34,228 nucleotides of DNA from Comamonadaceae bacterium UBA2334 (GCA_002344885.1 DDUQ01000079.1:68404-102631), one strand, 5' to 3'. Positions 15,515 through 24,606 are shown, numbered from the stretch's first letter. Made by a program: numbers and translations. Notes: generated by a model not told the origin, from the letters alone.

Positions 15515-18500
15515 GTGCGCCTTCAGTCCATCAAGCTTTCCGGTTTCAAGTCCTTCGCCGAACCCACCCATTTCCAGCTGCCAGGGCAGTTGGTGGGCGT
15601 GGTGGGGCCAAACGGTTGCGGCAAATCCAACATCATGGATGCCGTGCGGTGGGTGCTGGGCGAAAGCAAGGCCAGCGAGTTGCGTGGCGAGTCGATGCAG
15701 GATGTCATTTTCAATGGCACCACCAGCCGCAAGCCCGCGAGCCGCGCCAGCGTCGAGCTGGTGTTCGACAACCCGGACCGCCGTGCGGGCGGTCAGTGGA
15801 ACCAGTTTGCCGAGATTGCCGTCAAGCGCGTGCTGACCCGCGACGGCAACAGCAGCTACCTGATCAACAACCAGGTGGTGCGCCGCCGCGACGTGCAGGA
15901 CGTGTTCCTGGGCACGGGCCTGGGGCCTCGGGCGTACGCCATCATCGGCCAGGGCACCATCAGCCGCATCATTGAAAGCCGCCCCGAAGAGCTGCGCCTG
16001 TTTCTGGAAGAAGCGGCCGGTGTGTCCAAATACAAGGAGCGCCGACGCGAAACCGCCAACCGCCTGGCCGACACGCGTGACAACCTCACCCGGGTGGAAG
16101 ACATCCTGCGCGAGCTGAATGCCAACCTGGACAAGCTGGAGAAGCAGGCCGCCGTTGCCACTGAGTACAAAAACTTGCTCTCGCGCTCTACCATACGGCA
16201 GCATCAGCTATGGTATTTGAAGCGTACCGAGGCAGAGGGCGAGCAGACCCGCATCCGTGAGGAAGGCCTGAAGGCGCTGAACGCCCTGGAAAGCCGCATG
16301 GCCGACCTGCGCCGCACCGAGGCCGACCTGGAAACCCTTCGCCAGGCCCACTACGCGGCGGGCGATGCCGTCAACCAGGCGCAGGGCGCGCTGTACGAAT
16401 CCACCGCCGACGTCGGCAAGCTGGAGGCCGAAATCCGGTTCGTCGTCGAAGGCCGCCGCCGGGTGGAACTGCGACTGGCCCAGCTGAAAGAGCAGGCTGT
16501 GCAGTGGGCCGAACGCGAGCAGCACGCGCGTGATGAGTTGGAGCACCTGGGTGACCAGGGCATGAGCGCCGAAGAGCAGGCCGACATTCTGGCGGCCCAG
16601 ATCGAAGACCAGGCAGCCCAGTTACCCAATTTTGAGGATGCGCACCGCCAGGCACTGGCGCGCGCGCAGGCACAGCGCCAGACCGTCACATCGGTGCAGC
16701 AACAGATTCAGGTGCTGGCGGCCGAGCAGCGCAGCGTGGACGAGCAGGTGCGCCAGCTCAGCCAGCGGCGCGACCGCCTGGGCGCTGACAGCCAGAACCT
16801 GGCCATGCCCGACGAAGCTGCGCTGGCTGACTTGCAGGCACAGCTGGCAGAGGCCGAGGAAGCCCAGGCGAAAGCCACCGCACGCCTCGAAGACTGGCAA
16901 GCCCAGACCCCCGAGCTGGACGACGAACGCCGCCAGCGCCAACACACGCTGAACACCGAGTTGGCCACCGTGGCGCAGTTGTCGGCCAGACTGGAAGCGC
17001 TGCGCGCTTTGCAGGACAAAGTGCAAACCAGCGGCAAACTGCAGCCCTGGCTGGCCAAGCAGGGCCTGGACGGTTTGCAGGCGCTGTGGAAGCGACTGCA
17101 CATCCAGACCGGGTGGGAAACCGCCCTCGATGCGGTGATGCGCGAGCGCATGGGTGCGCTCGAAGTCAGCCGCCTGGACATGCTGCGTGCGTTTGCCAAA
17201 GACGCGCCCGCAGCCCGGCTGGCGTTCTTCAGTTTGCCGGATGCCTCAGCCCCCGCGCCGGCCACTGCGTTGCCGCGCCTGGCCGATCTGCTGCAACTGC
17301 ACGATGCAGGGCTGCGTGCCCTGATGCACGACTGGTTGCAAGGCACCTACACCGCGGCCACGCTGGATGAAGCGCTGGCGTTGCGCGACCGCCTGGCGGC
17401 TGGCGAGGTCATTGTGACCCCGGCCGGACACACCGTGTCGCGGCACGCTGTGTCGTTTTACGCGGCCGATTCCGAGCAGGCCGGTTTGCTGGCCCGCGCG
17501 CAGGAAATCGAGCACCTGGACAAGGAAGCCCGCGCGCATGCCCTGATTGCCGATGAGTCCCGCACAGCCCTGGCCCGGGCGGAGGCAGCCTATGCCGACG
17601 GCATGCAGCGCCTGACCGCTGCCCGCGCCCAGGCCGCGCAAACGCAAAGCCGGCACCATGCGCTGCAGGTGGACACCATGCGTCTGCTGGCCCAGGCCGA
17701 GCAGGCGAAGCAGCGCCGCGAGCAACTGGCCGCTGACCAGGCCGAAGTGGATGCCCAGCTGGAAGACCTGCAGGAGCGCCGCATGGCGGCCGAAGCACGG
17801 TTTGAGGCGCTGGACATGTCGCTGGGTGAAAGCCAGGAGCGTCATGCCGAGCTGGAAGATGTGGCTATCGAAGCCGAGCGCAAGCTTGGCGAAGCCCGCG
17901 AACAGCTCCGTGTGCTGGAGCGCACCGCCCAGGAAGCCCGTTTTGCCCACCGCAGCCTGCAGGCCCGTCAGGCCGAGCTTGCCCGCACCGCCGACACCGC
18001 CCGTCAGCAACTGACCACCGTGGCGCAGGAGGAGCAGCGCGCGCACGAGGAAATGTCGCGCCTGTCTGACGCAGCGGCCCAAGGTGGCCTGCAGGAGGCG
18101 CTGGAGAAAAAAATGCAGCGCGAGCAGGCCCTGTCTGCCCGCCGCAGCGAGTATGACGATCTGACCACCAAGCTGCGAGCCGCAGACGAACAGCGTCTGA
18201 AGCACGAGCGCGACCTGGATCCGCTGCGTCAGCGCATCACCGAGTTGCAACTGAAAGAGCAGGCCGCCCGGCTGGCCTTCGAGCAATACAGCGTGCAGCT
18301 GCAGGAGGCCGGGCAGGACTCGCCCGAAGCCCTGGCCGCACTGGCCACCGGCATCGAGGCCGATGGTGTGCGGCTGGCGGGGCTGCAAGGCGAAATTGAC
18401 CGTTTGCAGCGCGACATGGCCGCGCTGGGCGCAGTCAACCTGGCTGCGCTGGACGAACTGGCGGCGGCCAGCGAGCGCAAAACGTTTCTGGATGCCCAGT

Positions 18501-19042
18501 CCGCCGACCTGAACGAAGCCATCCGCACCCTGGAAGATGCCATTCGCAAAATCGATGCCGAAACGCGCGATTTATTAGGCTCCACGTTCGAGGCGGTCAA
18601 CGGTCATTTTGGCCGCATGTTCCCCGAGCTGTTCGGTGGCGGTCAGGCCCGTCTGGTGATGACGGGCGATGAAATTCTCGATGCCGGTGTGCAGGTCATG
18701 GCCCAGCCGCCGGGCAAGAAAAACCAGACCATTCACCTGTTGTCGGGCGGCGAAAAGGCGTTGACCGCCATTGCGCTGGTGTTTGCCATTTTTCAGCTCA
18801 ACCCCGCGCCGTTTTGCCTGCTCGATGAGGTGGATGCCCCGCTGGACGATGCCAACACCGAGCGTTACGCCAAGCTGGTGTCGGCCATGAGCAAAGGCAC
18901 GCAGTTTCTGTTCATCAGCCACAACAAGATTGCCATGGAAATGGCCAAGCAGCTCATCGGCGTGACCATGCAGGAGCAGGGTGTGTCGCGCATCGTGGCG
19001 GTGGACATGGAAGCCGCCGTCAGCCTGATGCACGCCGGTTGA
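15515..19042 (+). CDS. smc: Chromosome segregation protein SMC
   Basis: A 1,175-residue structural-maintenance-of-chromosomes ATPase. The N-terminal head has VGPNGCGKSNIMDAVRWVLG (Walker A), and the C-terminal head has LLSGGEKALTAIAL (signature) and FCLLDEVDAPLDDAN (Walker B). Two long Ala/Glu/Gln/Arg-rich coiled coils, about residues 170-500 and 640-1000, flank a hinge around 510-630. The dimer compacts and orients newly replicated DNA together with ScpA and ScpB, which are not in the window. The start is GTG at 15515 (MRLQSIKLSGFKSF), the expected N-terminus; no strong ribosome-binding site precedes it. It is the first gene of a run with zipA, DUF167 and ligA. Confidence 0.96.
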   Translation: MRLQSIKLSGFKSFAEPTHFQLPGQLVGVVGPNGCGKSNIMDAVRWVLGESKASELRGESMQDVIFNGTTSRKPASRASVELVFDNPDRRAGGQWNQFAEIAVKRVLTRDGNSSYLINNQVVRRRDVQDVFLGTGLGPRAYAIIGQGTISRIIESRPEELRLFLEEAAGVSKYKERRRETANRLADTRDNLTRVEDILRELNANLDKLEKQAAVATEYKNLLSRSTIRQHQLWYLKRTEAEGEQTRIREEGLKALNALESRMADLRRTEADLETLRQAHYAAGDAVNQAQGALYESTADVGKLEAEIRFVVEGRRRVELRLAQLKEQAVQWAEREQHARDELEHLGDQGMSAEEQADILAAQIEDQAAQLPNFEDAHRQALARAQAQRQTVTSVQQQIQVLAAEQRSVDEQVRQLSQRRDRLGADSQNLAMPDEAALADLQAQLAEAEEAQAKATARLEDWQAQTPELDDERRQRQHTLNTELATVAQLSARLEALRALQDKVQTSGKLQPWLAKQGLDGLQALWKRLHIQTGWETALDAVMRERMGALEVSRLDMLRAFAKDAPAARLAFFSLPDASAPAPATALPRLADLLQLHDAGLRALMHDWLQGTYTAATLDEALALRDRLAAGEVIVTPAGHTVSRHAVSFYAADSEQAGLLARAQEIEHLDKEARAHALIADESRTALARAEAAYADGMQRLTAARAQAAQTQSRHHALQVDTMRLLAQAEQAKQRREQLAADQAEVDAQLEDLQERRMAAEARFEALDMSLGESQERHAELEDVAIEAERKLGEAREQLRVLERTAQEARFAHRSLQARQAELARTADTARQQLTTVAQEEQRAHEEMSRLSDAAAQGGLQEALEKKMQREQALSARRSEYDDLTTKLRAADEQRLKHERDLDPLRQRITELQLKEQAARLAFEQYSVQLQEAGQDSPEALAALATGIEADGVRLAGLQGEIDRLQRDMAALGAVNLAALDELAAASERKTFLDAQSADLNEAIRTLEDAIRKIDAETRDLLGSTFEAVNGHFGRMFPELFGGGQARLVMTGDEILDAGVQVMAQPPGKKNQTIHLLSGGEKALTAIALVFAIFQLNPAPFCLLDEVDAPLDDANTERYAKLVSAMSKGTQFLFISHNKIAMEMAKQLIGVTMQEQGVSRIVAVDMEAAVSLMHAG

Positions 19043-19198
19043 TGCATTCAGCCCATGTGCGCCACGCCCTTTCTGCCGCAGAAGCCGACACGTCACCATG
19101 CCTGTCTGTTCATCCCGCACAATCTCCACCCAATTGGCACCTGAACACCCGGGGCGTTGCTGCAGCCAGCTGCGCCACCGTATGCAAGAGAACCTGAC

Positions 19199-20251
19199 AT
19201 GAGCAACCTACAACTCGGCCTGGCCATGCTGGGCGGCCTCATCCTCGCGGCGGTCGTGGCCTACAACGCCTGGGTCACCCGCAAGAGCGAGCCCCGCAAA
19301 GCCGACTCCACCCTTGCCGGCACCGATGCCGACGCTGCCGAGCGGCAAGAACCGGGCTTTTCCGACACCCACTTGTTGCAATCGGTTTCCACCCCAGGCG
19401 GCCAGCCAGATGCCAAGCCTGGCGAGAAGCGCGCCGGGCTCGATGCCCTCATCGACGTGGTCGCCACGCTGGCTGTCGAGGGCGAGGTGTCGGGCGATGC
19501 CATCCTGGCTGCCATGCCGGGCACTCGCCGCGTGGGGAGCAAGCCTTTTGCCATCGAGGCGCAGCACAGCACCAGCGGCGAGTGGGAAAGCCCCCGGCCT
19601 GGGCAACGCTACAAAGCCATTCAGGCAGGGGTGCAACTGGCCAACCGCCACGGCGCGCTGAACGAAATCGAGTTTTCCGAGTTTGTCATGAAGACCCAGG
19701 CGCTGGCCGACGCCCTGGGTGCCAACCCCGAGTTCCCTGAGATGCGTGACGAAGTCTTGCGCGCCCGTGAGCTTGACCAGTTTGCCAGCACGCACGATGC
19801 CCAACTGGGCTTCACATTGCGTGCGCTGCAGGCAGCCTGGAGCCCCGGTTATGTGCAGCAGCACGCGGCCAAGCTGGGTTTTGTGGCTGGCGCGCTGCCC
19901 GGTCGCATGGTGTTGCCCGGCACCGAAGCGGGCAGCAGCCCCATCCTCAGCCTCATGTTCGACACCCAGGCAGCCCTGGCGGAGGACCCCGAGCAGTCCG
20001 CGTTGCGTGAAGTCAGCCTGCTGCTCGACGTGGCCCATGTGCCCCGAGCCGACCAGCCTTATGTCCGCATGCGCGAAGTGGCCAAGACACTGGGCGAGGC
20101 CATGGACGGCGTGCTCACCGATGACCAGGGCCAGCGCCTGCCGCAGGAAACGCTGGACAGCATCGGTGCCGACCTCGAAACCCTGTACGAAGCGCTGGAA
20201 GCCCGCGAACTGCACGCTGGCAGCACCCTGGCGCGTCGTCTGTTCAGCTGA
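19199..20251 (+). CDS. zipA: ZipA-like cell division protein
   Basis: A 350-residue protein with the ZipA layout: a single N-terminal membrane segment (LGLAMLGGLILAAVVAYNAW, residues about 5-24), a charged variable linker, and a C-terminal FtsZ-binding domain of about 130 residues ending in DLETLYEALEARELHAGS. ZipA tethers FtsZ to the inner membrane at the septum. The middle part (ALIDVVATLAVEGEVSGDAI) matches the start of the globular region in Burkholderiales ZipA. The start at 19199 follows an AAGAGAA box; 14 open codons upstream lack support. Sequence conservation of ZipA is low, so the call rests on topology and the smc-zipA-ligA order, which is familiar in proteobacteria. Confidence 0.85.
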   Translation: MSNLQLGLAMLGGLILAAVVAYNAWVTRKSEPRKADSTLAGTDADAAERQEPGFSDTHLLQSVSTPGGQPDAKPGEKRAGLDALIDVVATLAVEGEVSGDAILAAMPGTRRVGSKPFAIEAQHSTSGEWESPRPGQRYKAIQAGVQLANRHGALNEIEFSEFVMKTQALADALGANPEFPEMRDEVLRARELDQFASTHDAQLGFTLRALQAAWSPGYVQQHAAKLGFVAGALPGRMVLPGTEAGSSPILSLMFDTQAALAEDPEQSALREVSLLLDVAHVPRADQPYVRMREVAKTLGEAMDGVLTDDQGQRLPQETLDSIGADLETLYEALEARELHAGSTLARRLFS

Positions 20252-20256
20252 CCGGC

Positions 20257-20574
20257 TTGTCGGAACCGTCTTTCTGCCATTGGGACGGCCCGCCCGGCAG
20301 CACGCTGGTGCTCAATGTGCTGGGCACACCTGCGGCCAAACGGGACGCCATTGGCAAGGTCAAGGGCTCTCAGCTCAAAGTCAGTGTGTCGGCCGCGCCC
20401 GAGGACGGCAAAGCCACCGACCACATGGTCCGCTTTTTGGCCAAGGCCTTCGGTGTGTCACCCCGACAGATCGAGGTCGTCTTTGGTCGCACCAGCATCC
20501 ACAAACAACTGCGCATCCACGCACCCACCCAACTGCCGCAGGTGGTGCGTGAGCACCTGCCACCCCAGGACTGA
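20257..20574 (+). CDS. DUF167 (YggU-like) family protein
   Basis: A 105-residue protein. The family pattern is clear: VLNVLGTPAAKRDAIGKVKG, LKVSVSAAPEDGKATDHMVRF, and LAKAFGVSPRQIEVVFGRTS followed by KQLRI. DUF167 members are small cytoplasmic proteins with no firmly established function. The only suitable start in frame is TTG at 20257, 5 bases after the zipA stop; no ATG or GTG precedes the conserved part. Translation therefore probably depends on zipA. It is followed after 5 bases by ligA. Confidence 0.85.
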   Translation: MSEPSFCHWDGPPGSTLVLNVLGTPAAKRDAIGKVKGSQLKVSVSAAPEDGKATDHMVRFLAKAFGVSPRQIEVVFGRTSIHKQLRIHAPTQLPQVVREHLPPQD

Positions 20575-20579
20575 GCCCC

Positions 20580-22883
20580 ATGCCCACCGACAGCCCCACC
20601 AACGGTCAAAACAACGGCCAAAGTAATGGTCAAAACAGTGGCCCCAGCAGCGGCCACACCAACGAGCACACCCACGGGTACACCGCTGATCTGTTTGCCA
20701 GTCATTCAGATCAAAAAGACGCTTCAGCGCTTCCTGAAAAAGAAAAAATTGCTTCTGAAATAGAAGCGTTGTCGCTGCAGTTGCACCGCCATGCGCACCT
20801 TTACTACGTGTTGGATGCCCCCGAGGTGCCCGACGCCGAGTACGACCGTCTGTTCCAGGCCCTGCAGGCGCTGGAAGCTGCCCACCCCGACCTGGCCCGG
20901 CCCGACTCGCCCACACGCCGGGTGGGCGGCCAGGTGCTGGACGGTTTTGCCCCCGTTCGCCATGCGGTGCCCATGCTCAGCATCCGCACCGAAACCGACA
21001 CCGAGTCCACCGGTGCCCACGCCTTCGACGCACGCATCCGCCGCGAACTCGGGCTGACCGATGCCGACCCGCCCGTCGAATACGTGGCCGAACCCAAGTT
21101 CGACGGCTTGGCAATGAGCCTGCGTTACGAGCTTGGCGTGTTGGTACAGGCCGCCACCCGGGGCGATGGCGAAGTCGGCGAAGACGTCACCCAGAACATC
21201 CGCACCATCGGTCAGATTCCTTTGCGCCTGCGCACCGACTCTTGGGATGCCACCCATGCCGACCCAGCTGCCTGCGCGGTGCCGCCCGTGTTGGAGGTGC
21301 GGGGCGAGGTGTACATGCGCCGTGACGACTTCGAGGCCCTGAACGAGCGCCAGCGCCAAAAAATCGCTGACGGTGCCCGCAACGAAAAAACCTTTGTCAA
21401 CCCGCGCAATGCCGCCGCCGGTGCCGTCAGGCAGCTGGACCCCGCCATCGCGGCCCAGCGCCCACTCAGTTTTTATGCTTACGGGGTGGGTCAGGTCACG
21501 CCAGCCGAGCAGGGCGGCCCGGCGTGGCCCACGCAGATGGCATGCCTGCAAGCACTTAAGGAATGGGGATTTCCGGTCTCGGAGCTTGCCCAAGTAGCGT
21601 CGGGTGCTGCAGATTTGGTGAACTTTCACACCCAACTGGGCCAGCAGCGCGACAGCCTGCCGTTCGATATCGATGGTGCGGTGTACAAAGTCAACCGGCT
21701 TGACTTGCAGCGCACCCTGGGCTTCGTCACGCGCGAGCCCCGGTGGGCCGTGGCACACAAATACCCTGCACAGGAGCAACTGACCACCGTGCTGGCCATC
21801 GATGTGCAGGTCGGCCGCACCGGCAGGCTCACCCCGGTTGCCAAGCTGGCACCCGTGTTCGTGGGGGGCGTGACTGTGACCAACGCCACCCTGCACAACG
21901 AAGACGAAGCCCGGCGCAAAGATGTCCGGGTGGGTGACACCGTCATTGTGCGGCGCGCCGGCGACGTGATTCCCGAGGTGGTGGGCGTTGTGCCCCGCCA
22001 GGACGACACCGCGCCAGACGGTACCCCATGGCCCGAGCGGGGTGCCGCCTACACCGCACCCACCCACTGCCCGGTGTGTGGCAGCCTGGCCACCAGGGAG
22101 GAGGGCGAGGTCGACACTCGCTGCACCGGCGGTCTGTATTGCGGCGCACAGCGCAAACAGGCCATTCTGCATTTCGCCCAGCGGCGTGCGGTTGAAATCG
22201 AGGGTCTCGGCGACAAACTCGTCGAGCAACTGGTGGACAGGCAGATCGTCAAGGCTTTGCCCGACCTGTACCGCCTCGGCCTGCTGGCCCTGTCCAACCT
22301 GGACCGCATGGCCACCCAGTCGGCAGGCAACCTGTTGACCGCGCTCGAAAAATCCAAACAAACCACCTTGGCCCGGTTCCTGTTCGGCTTGGGCATCCGC
22401 CATGTGGGTGAGGCCACGGCCAAAGATCTGGCACGGCATTTCGGCCGCCTCGAAGCCATCATGGGCACCACACCTGAAGAAGCCGCCACGGTGGAGCAAC
22501 TGCTGGCCGTGCGCGACGTGGGCCCGGTCGTGGCTCAGAGCATCCACACCTTTTTCCAGCAACCGCACAACCGCGAGGTGGTCGAGCAACTGCGTGCCTG
22601 CGGCATCACCTGGCCCGAAGGCGAGGGCGAGGCCGACCGCGCGCTGCCCCAGCCTCTGGCAGGTCAAACGGTGGTGCTCACCGGTACCTTGCCCACCCTG
22701 AGCCGCGATGCCGCCAAAGACCTGCTGGAAGCCGCTGGTGCCAAGGTGGCCGGTTCGGTCAGCAAAAAAACCAGTTTCGTGGTGGCCGGGGCCGAGGCGG
22801 GCAGCAAGCTCGACAAAGCCCGCGAGCTGGGTATCGAAGTGCTGGACGAAGCGGCCCTGCTGCAACGCCTGGCACAGGTGTGA
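20580..22883 (+). CDS. ligA: NAD-dependent DNA ligase
   Basis: A 767-residue ligase that seals nicks in DNA replication and repair using NAD+. Domain order is: adenylylation with YYVLDAPEVPDAEYDRLF (domain Ia) and active-site Lys in EPKFDGLAMSLRYE; OB fold with VGRTGRLTPVAKL; four-Cys zinc finger (CPVCGSLATRE, RCTGGLYC); helix-hairpin-helix (FLFGLGIRHVGEATA); and a C-terminal BRCT domain (VVLTGTLPTLSRD, KVAGSVSKKTSFVVAG). It is about 100 residues longer than E. coli LigA. The excess is mostly an N-terminal extension of about 65 residues: first an Asn-Gly-Gln tetrapeptide repeat, then a segment from an AT-rich block. No alternative Met exists before domain Ia, so the extension is probably real. 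Confidence 0.96.
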   Translation: MPTDSPTNGQNNGQSNGQNSGPSSGHTNEHTHGYTADLFASHSDQKDASALPEKEKIASEIEALSLQLHRHAHLYYVLDAPEVPDAEYDRLFQALQALEAAHPDLARPDSPTRRVGGQVLDGFAPVRHAVPMLSIRTETDTESTGAHAFDARIRRELGLTDADPPVEYVAEPKFDGLAMSLRYELGVLVQAATRGDGEVGEDVTQNIRTIGQIPLRLRTDSWDATHADPAACAVPPVLEVRGEVYMRRDDFEALNERQRQKIADGARNEKTFVNPRNAAAGAVRQLDPAIAAQRPLSFYAYGVGQVTPAEQGGPAWPTQMACLQALKEWGFPVSELAQVASGAADLVNFHTQLGQQRDSLPFDIDGAVYKVNRLDLQRTLGFVTREPRWAVAHKYPAQEQLTTVLAIDVQVGRTGRLTPVAKLAPVFVGGVTVTNATLHNEDEARRKDVRVGDTVIVRRAGDVIPEVVGVVPRQDDTAPDGTPWPERGAAYTAPTHCPVCGSLATREEGEVDTRCTGGLYCGAQRKQAILHFAQRRAVEIEGLGDKLVEQLVDRQIVKALPDLYRLGLLALSNLDRMATQSAGNLLTALEKSKQTTLARFLFGLGIRHVGEATAKDLARHFGRLEAIMGTTPEEAATVEQLLAVRDVGPVVAQSIHTFFQQPHNREVVEQLRACGITWPEGEGEADRALPQPLAGQTVVLTGTLPTLSRDAAKDLLEAAGAKVAGSVSKKTSFVVAGAEAGSKLDKARELGIEVLDEAALLQRLAQV
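20601..20684. repeat. 12-bp-period degenerate array at the 5' end of ligA
   Basis: Seven 12-base units in frame with ligA, beginning AACGGTCAAAAC, AACGGCCAAAGT and AATGGTCAAAAC, and decaying downstream. They encode four-residue repeats (NGQN, NGQS, NGQN, SGPS, SGHT). Shifted by two bases, the units (CGGTCAAAACAA) resemble those of the intergenic array at 9475-9510 (CGGTCAAACAGA). Confidence 0.7.
20705..20770. repeat. AT-rich block inside ligA, possible degenerate repeat copy
   Basis: An A-rich stretch in a GC-rich gene containing TTCAGCGCTTCC and ending CTGAAATAG. It encodes DQKDASALPEKEKIASE, between the low-complexity leader and the start of domain Ia. The resemblance to the other copies is limited to the CAGCGCTT block, so this assignment is weak. 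Confidence 0.35.
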
Positions 22884-22906
22884 CCCATTTCCCGTCCATC
22901 TCCGGG

Positions 22907-22934
22907 TTTTGGGGCCACACGGCAATGCTAGACT
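22907..22934 (+). promoter_or_regulatory. Candidate promoter for the GGDEF-MinD-def genes
   Basis: TTTTGG (22907-22912) and TAGACT (22929-22934) are 16 bases apart, in the 79-base gap after ligA. A start near 22941 would leave a leader of about 20 bases. It is a moderate match. Confidence 0.3.
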
Positions 22935-22962
22935 GCGCTTCAAACCAATTTTCATTGCTGTC

Positions 22963-23736
22963 GTGAACGCCCCTTCCCCCGACCGCTGTGTCGACATCGA
23001 CGACCTCAGGCTCGACGCAGCCCTGAAGCTCATCGCCCAAACCGGCCAGCCCCCCGAGCGTGACCTCATGTCAACCGGTGCGTTCGTCCAGTCTGTGCTC
23101 GACGCGTTGTGCCAGTTGTCGTCGCACGATGCCCTCACTGGCCTGCCCAACCGCCGCAGTTTTGCCGAGGCCATGGAGCGCGAGCTCGACCGCGTGGCCC
23201 GCTCTGGCGACATCGCGTTGCTGCTGATGGTGGACATCGACCATTTCAAGCGCATCAACGACACCTACGGCCATCTGACCGGTGACGAGGTTTTGCGCCA
23301 GGTGGCCTCGCGCCTGCAAGACTGTGTGCGTCCCATGGACACGGTTGCCCGCTTCGGCGGCGAAGAATTTGCCGTGGTGCTGCCCAACTGTTCGTACGCC
23401 TATGGCGACATCGTTGCCGAGCGGATCCGCCAGGCCATGGACGGACAACCCGTCGTCCTGTCCACAGGGCAGTCGCTGCCGCTCACCGTCAGTGTGGGCG
23501 GTGCCTACACGCCCCAGTGGGTGCGGTCGCAGGCCGATGTCTGGGTCGAGCGGGCCGACCGCCAGCTGTACCGCGCCAAGCGCGAAGGCCGCAACCGGGT
23601 TTGCATGGAAGAAACGATCGACACGGTGGTGTCCAACGAGGAAAAAGAATTGTTGTTTGGCGCTTTGGCTTTTCAGATGGGTGATCACTTCGACCCCTCC
23701 GCACGCACCGGCAACGCACAGTCACATCGCCCATGA
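22963..23736 (+). CDS. GGDEF-domain diguanylate cyclase
   Basis: A 257-residue protein that should make cyclic di-GMP from two GTP. The catalytic motif is FGGEEFAVVLP. Upstream are DALTGLPNRRSF, and MVDIDHFKRINDTYGHLTGD with the metal-binding Asp. An inhibitory I-site RPMD stands exactly five residues before GGEEF, so product feedback is expected. The N-terminal 65 or so residues show no recognised sensor or membrane segment, so it looks soluble and its input is unknown. The start GTG at 22963 is chosen as the first in-frame start after the ligA stop; no clear ribosome-binding site is seen, and an ATG at residue 36 is an alternative. The stop overlaps the next gene by 4 bases (ATGA). Confidence 0.9.
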   Translation: MNAPSPDRCVDIDDLRLDAALKLIAQTGQPPERDLMSTGAFVQSVLDALCQLSSHDALTGLPNRRSFAEAMERELDRVARSGDIALLLMVDIDHFKRINDTYGHLTGDEVLRQVASRLQDCVRPMDTVARFGGEEFAVVLPNCSYAYGDIVAERIRQAMDGQPVVLSTGQSLPLTVSVGGAYTPQWVRSQADVWVERADRQLYRAKREGRNRVCMEETIDTVVSNEEKELLFGALAFQMGDHFDPSARTGNAQSHRP

Positions 23737-24599
23737 ACACCCCAGTCACCCCCTCTCCTGCCAAAGTCGCCCCTGCGGCCTTCAAACCCCTGTTCCCGGT
23801 CGATCCCAAGCGTGCGGTGGTCATTGCCGTCACCAGCGGCAAGGGCGGCGTCGGCAAAACATTCATGTCGGCCAACACAGCGGCCGCACTGGCCAAGCGC
23901 GGCCTGCGCGTGCTCGTGCTCGATGCCGACCTTGGCCTGGCCAACCTCGACGTGGTGCTCAACCTCTACCCCAAAACCACGCTGCACGACGTTTTCACCG
24001 GCAAAACCACCTTGCGCGAGGCCATCCTGAAGGCCCCCGGCGGGTTCGACGTGCTGCTGGCGGGTTCCGGGCTCGTCGAGTACTCACGCCTCACCTCCGA
24101 GGTGCGCGATCAGTTCCAGACCGTGTTGCACGATGTTCTGCTGGACTACGACGTAGTTATCCTCGACACCGGTGCCGGCATATCCGATGTGGTGCTGTAC
24201 GCCATTTCACTCGCCGACGAGGTGCTGCTGGTCTCCACGCCCGAGCCCACGTCGCTCACCGACGCCTATGCCACCGTCAAGGTGCTCTCGGCACAGCAAG
24301 GTCGGCGCAACATCCGCGTGGTCATCAACCAGACCCTGCAGCCAGGCGAAGGCCGCACCATCACCACGCAGCTGCAGCGTGTGGTTGACCGGTTTGTGCC
24401 GTCCCTGGGCAGCGGCCCGGTGCTGTTGTCACACATCGGCGACATTCCGTCCGACACCGCAGTGCGGGGTGCCATCCAGAAGCGCCAGTTGCTGTTCGTC
24501 AGTGCGCCCGGTTCGGCACCCGCCCAGGCGGTCGCTGCTGTCGCTGCCCGCATTGGCGACATGGTGCAACGCTGGCAAAGCGCCCGCAGCGCCTCGTAA
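23733..24599 (+). CDS. MinD/FlhG-like (ParA superfamily) ATPase
   Basis: A 288-residue deviant-Walker ATPase. Motifs are SGKGGVGKTFMSANTAAALA (Walker A with the signature Lys), VLVLDADLGLANLDVVLNL, and DVVILDTGAGISDVVLYA (Walker B). The DADLGLANLD segment is typical of FlhG/FleN/YlxH and MinD. The C-terminus (AVAAVAARIGDMVQRWQSA) could form an amphipathic membrane-binding helix. FlhG proteins control flagellar number or pole placement and MinD controls septum position; no flagellar or min genes are nearby, so neither name is given. It is translationally coupled to a diguanylate cyclase (ATGA), which points to c-di-GMP-linked spatial control, an inference. The gene ends 7 bases before def. Confidence 0.85.
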   Translation: MNTPVTPSPAKVAPAAFKPLFPVDPKRAVVIAVTSGKGGVGKTFMSANTAAALAKRGLRVLVLDADLGLANLDVVLNLYPKTTLHDVFTGKTTLREAILKAPGGFDVLLAGSGLVEYSRLTSEVRDQFQTVLHDVLLDYDVVILDTGAGISDVVLYAISLADEVLLVSTPEPTSLTDAYATVKVLSAQQGRRNIRVVINQTLQPGEGRTITTQLQRVVDRFVPSLGSGPVLLSHIGDIPSDTAVRGAIQKRQLLFVSAPGSAPAQAVAAVAARIGDMVQRWQSARSAS

Positions 24600-24606
24600 C
24601 GGCTTC

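Noticed and set aside
16160..16215. AT-leaning stretch in smc containing CAGCTATGG, resembling the repeat core
   Set aside because: It encodes QHQLWYLKR, which I recognise as a normal conserved part of betaproteobacterial SMC, and the protein shows no length excess there.
20724..23264. An 846-codon open frame antisense to ligA and the GGDEF gene
   Set aside because: The high GC and strong third-position bias of the real genes leave the opposite frame open; the translation shows no domain and ligA is unmistakable.
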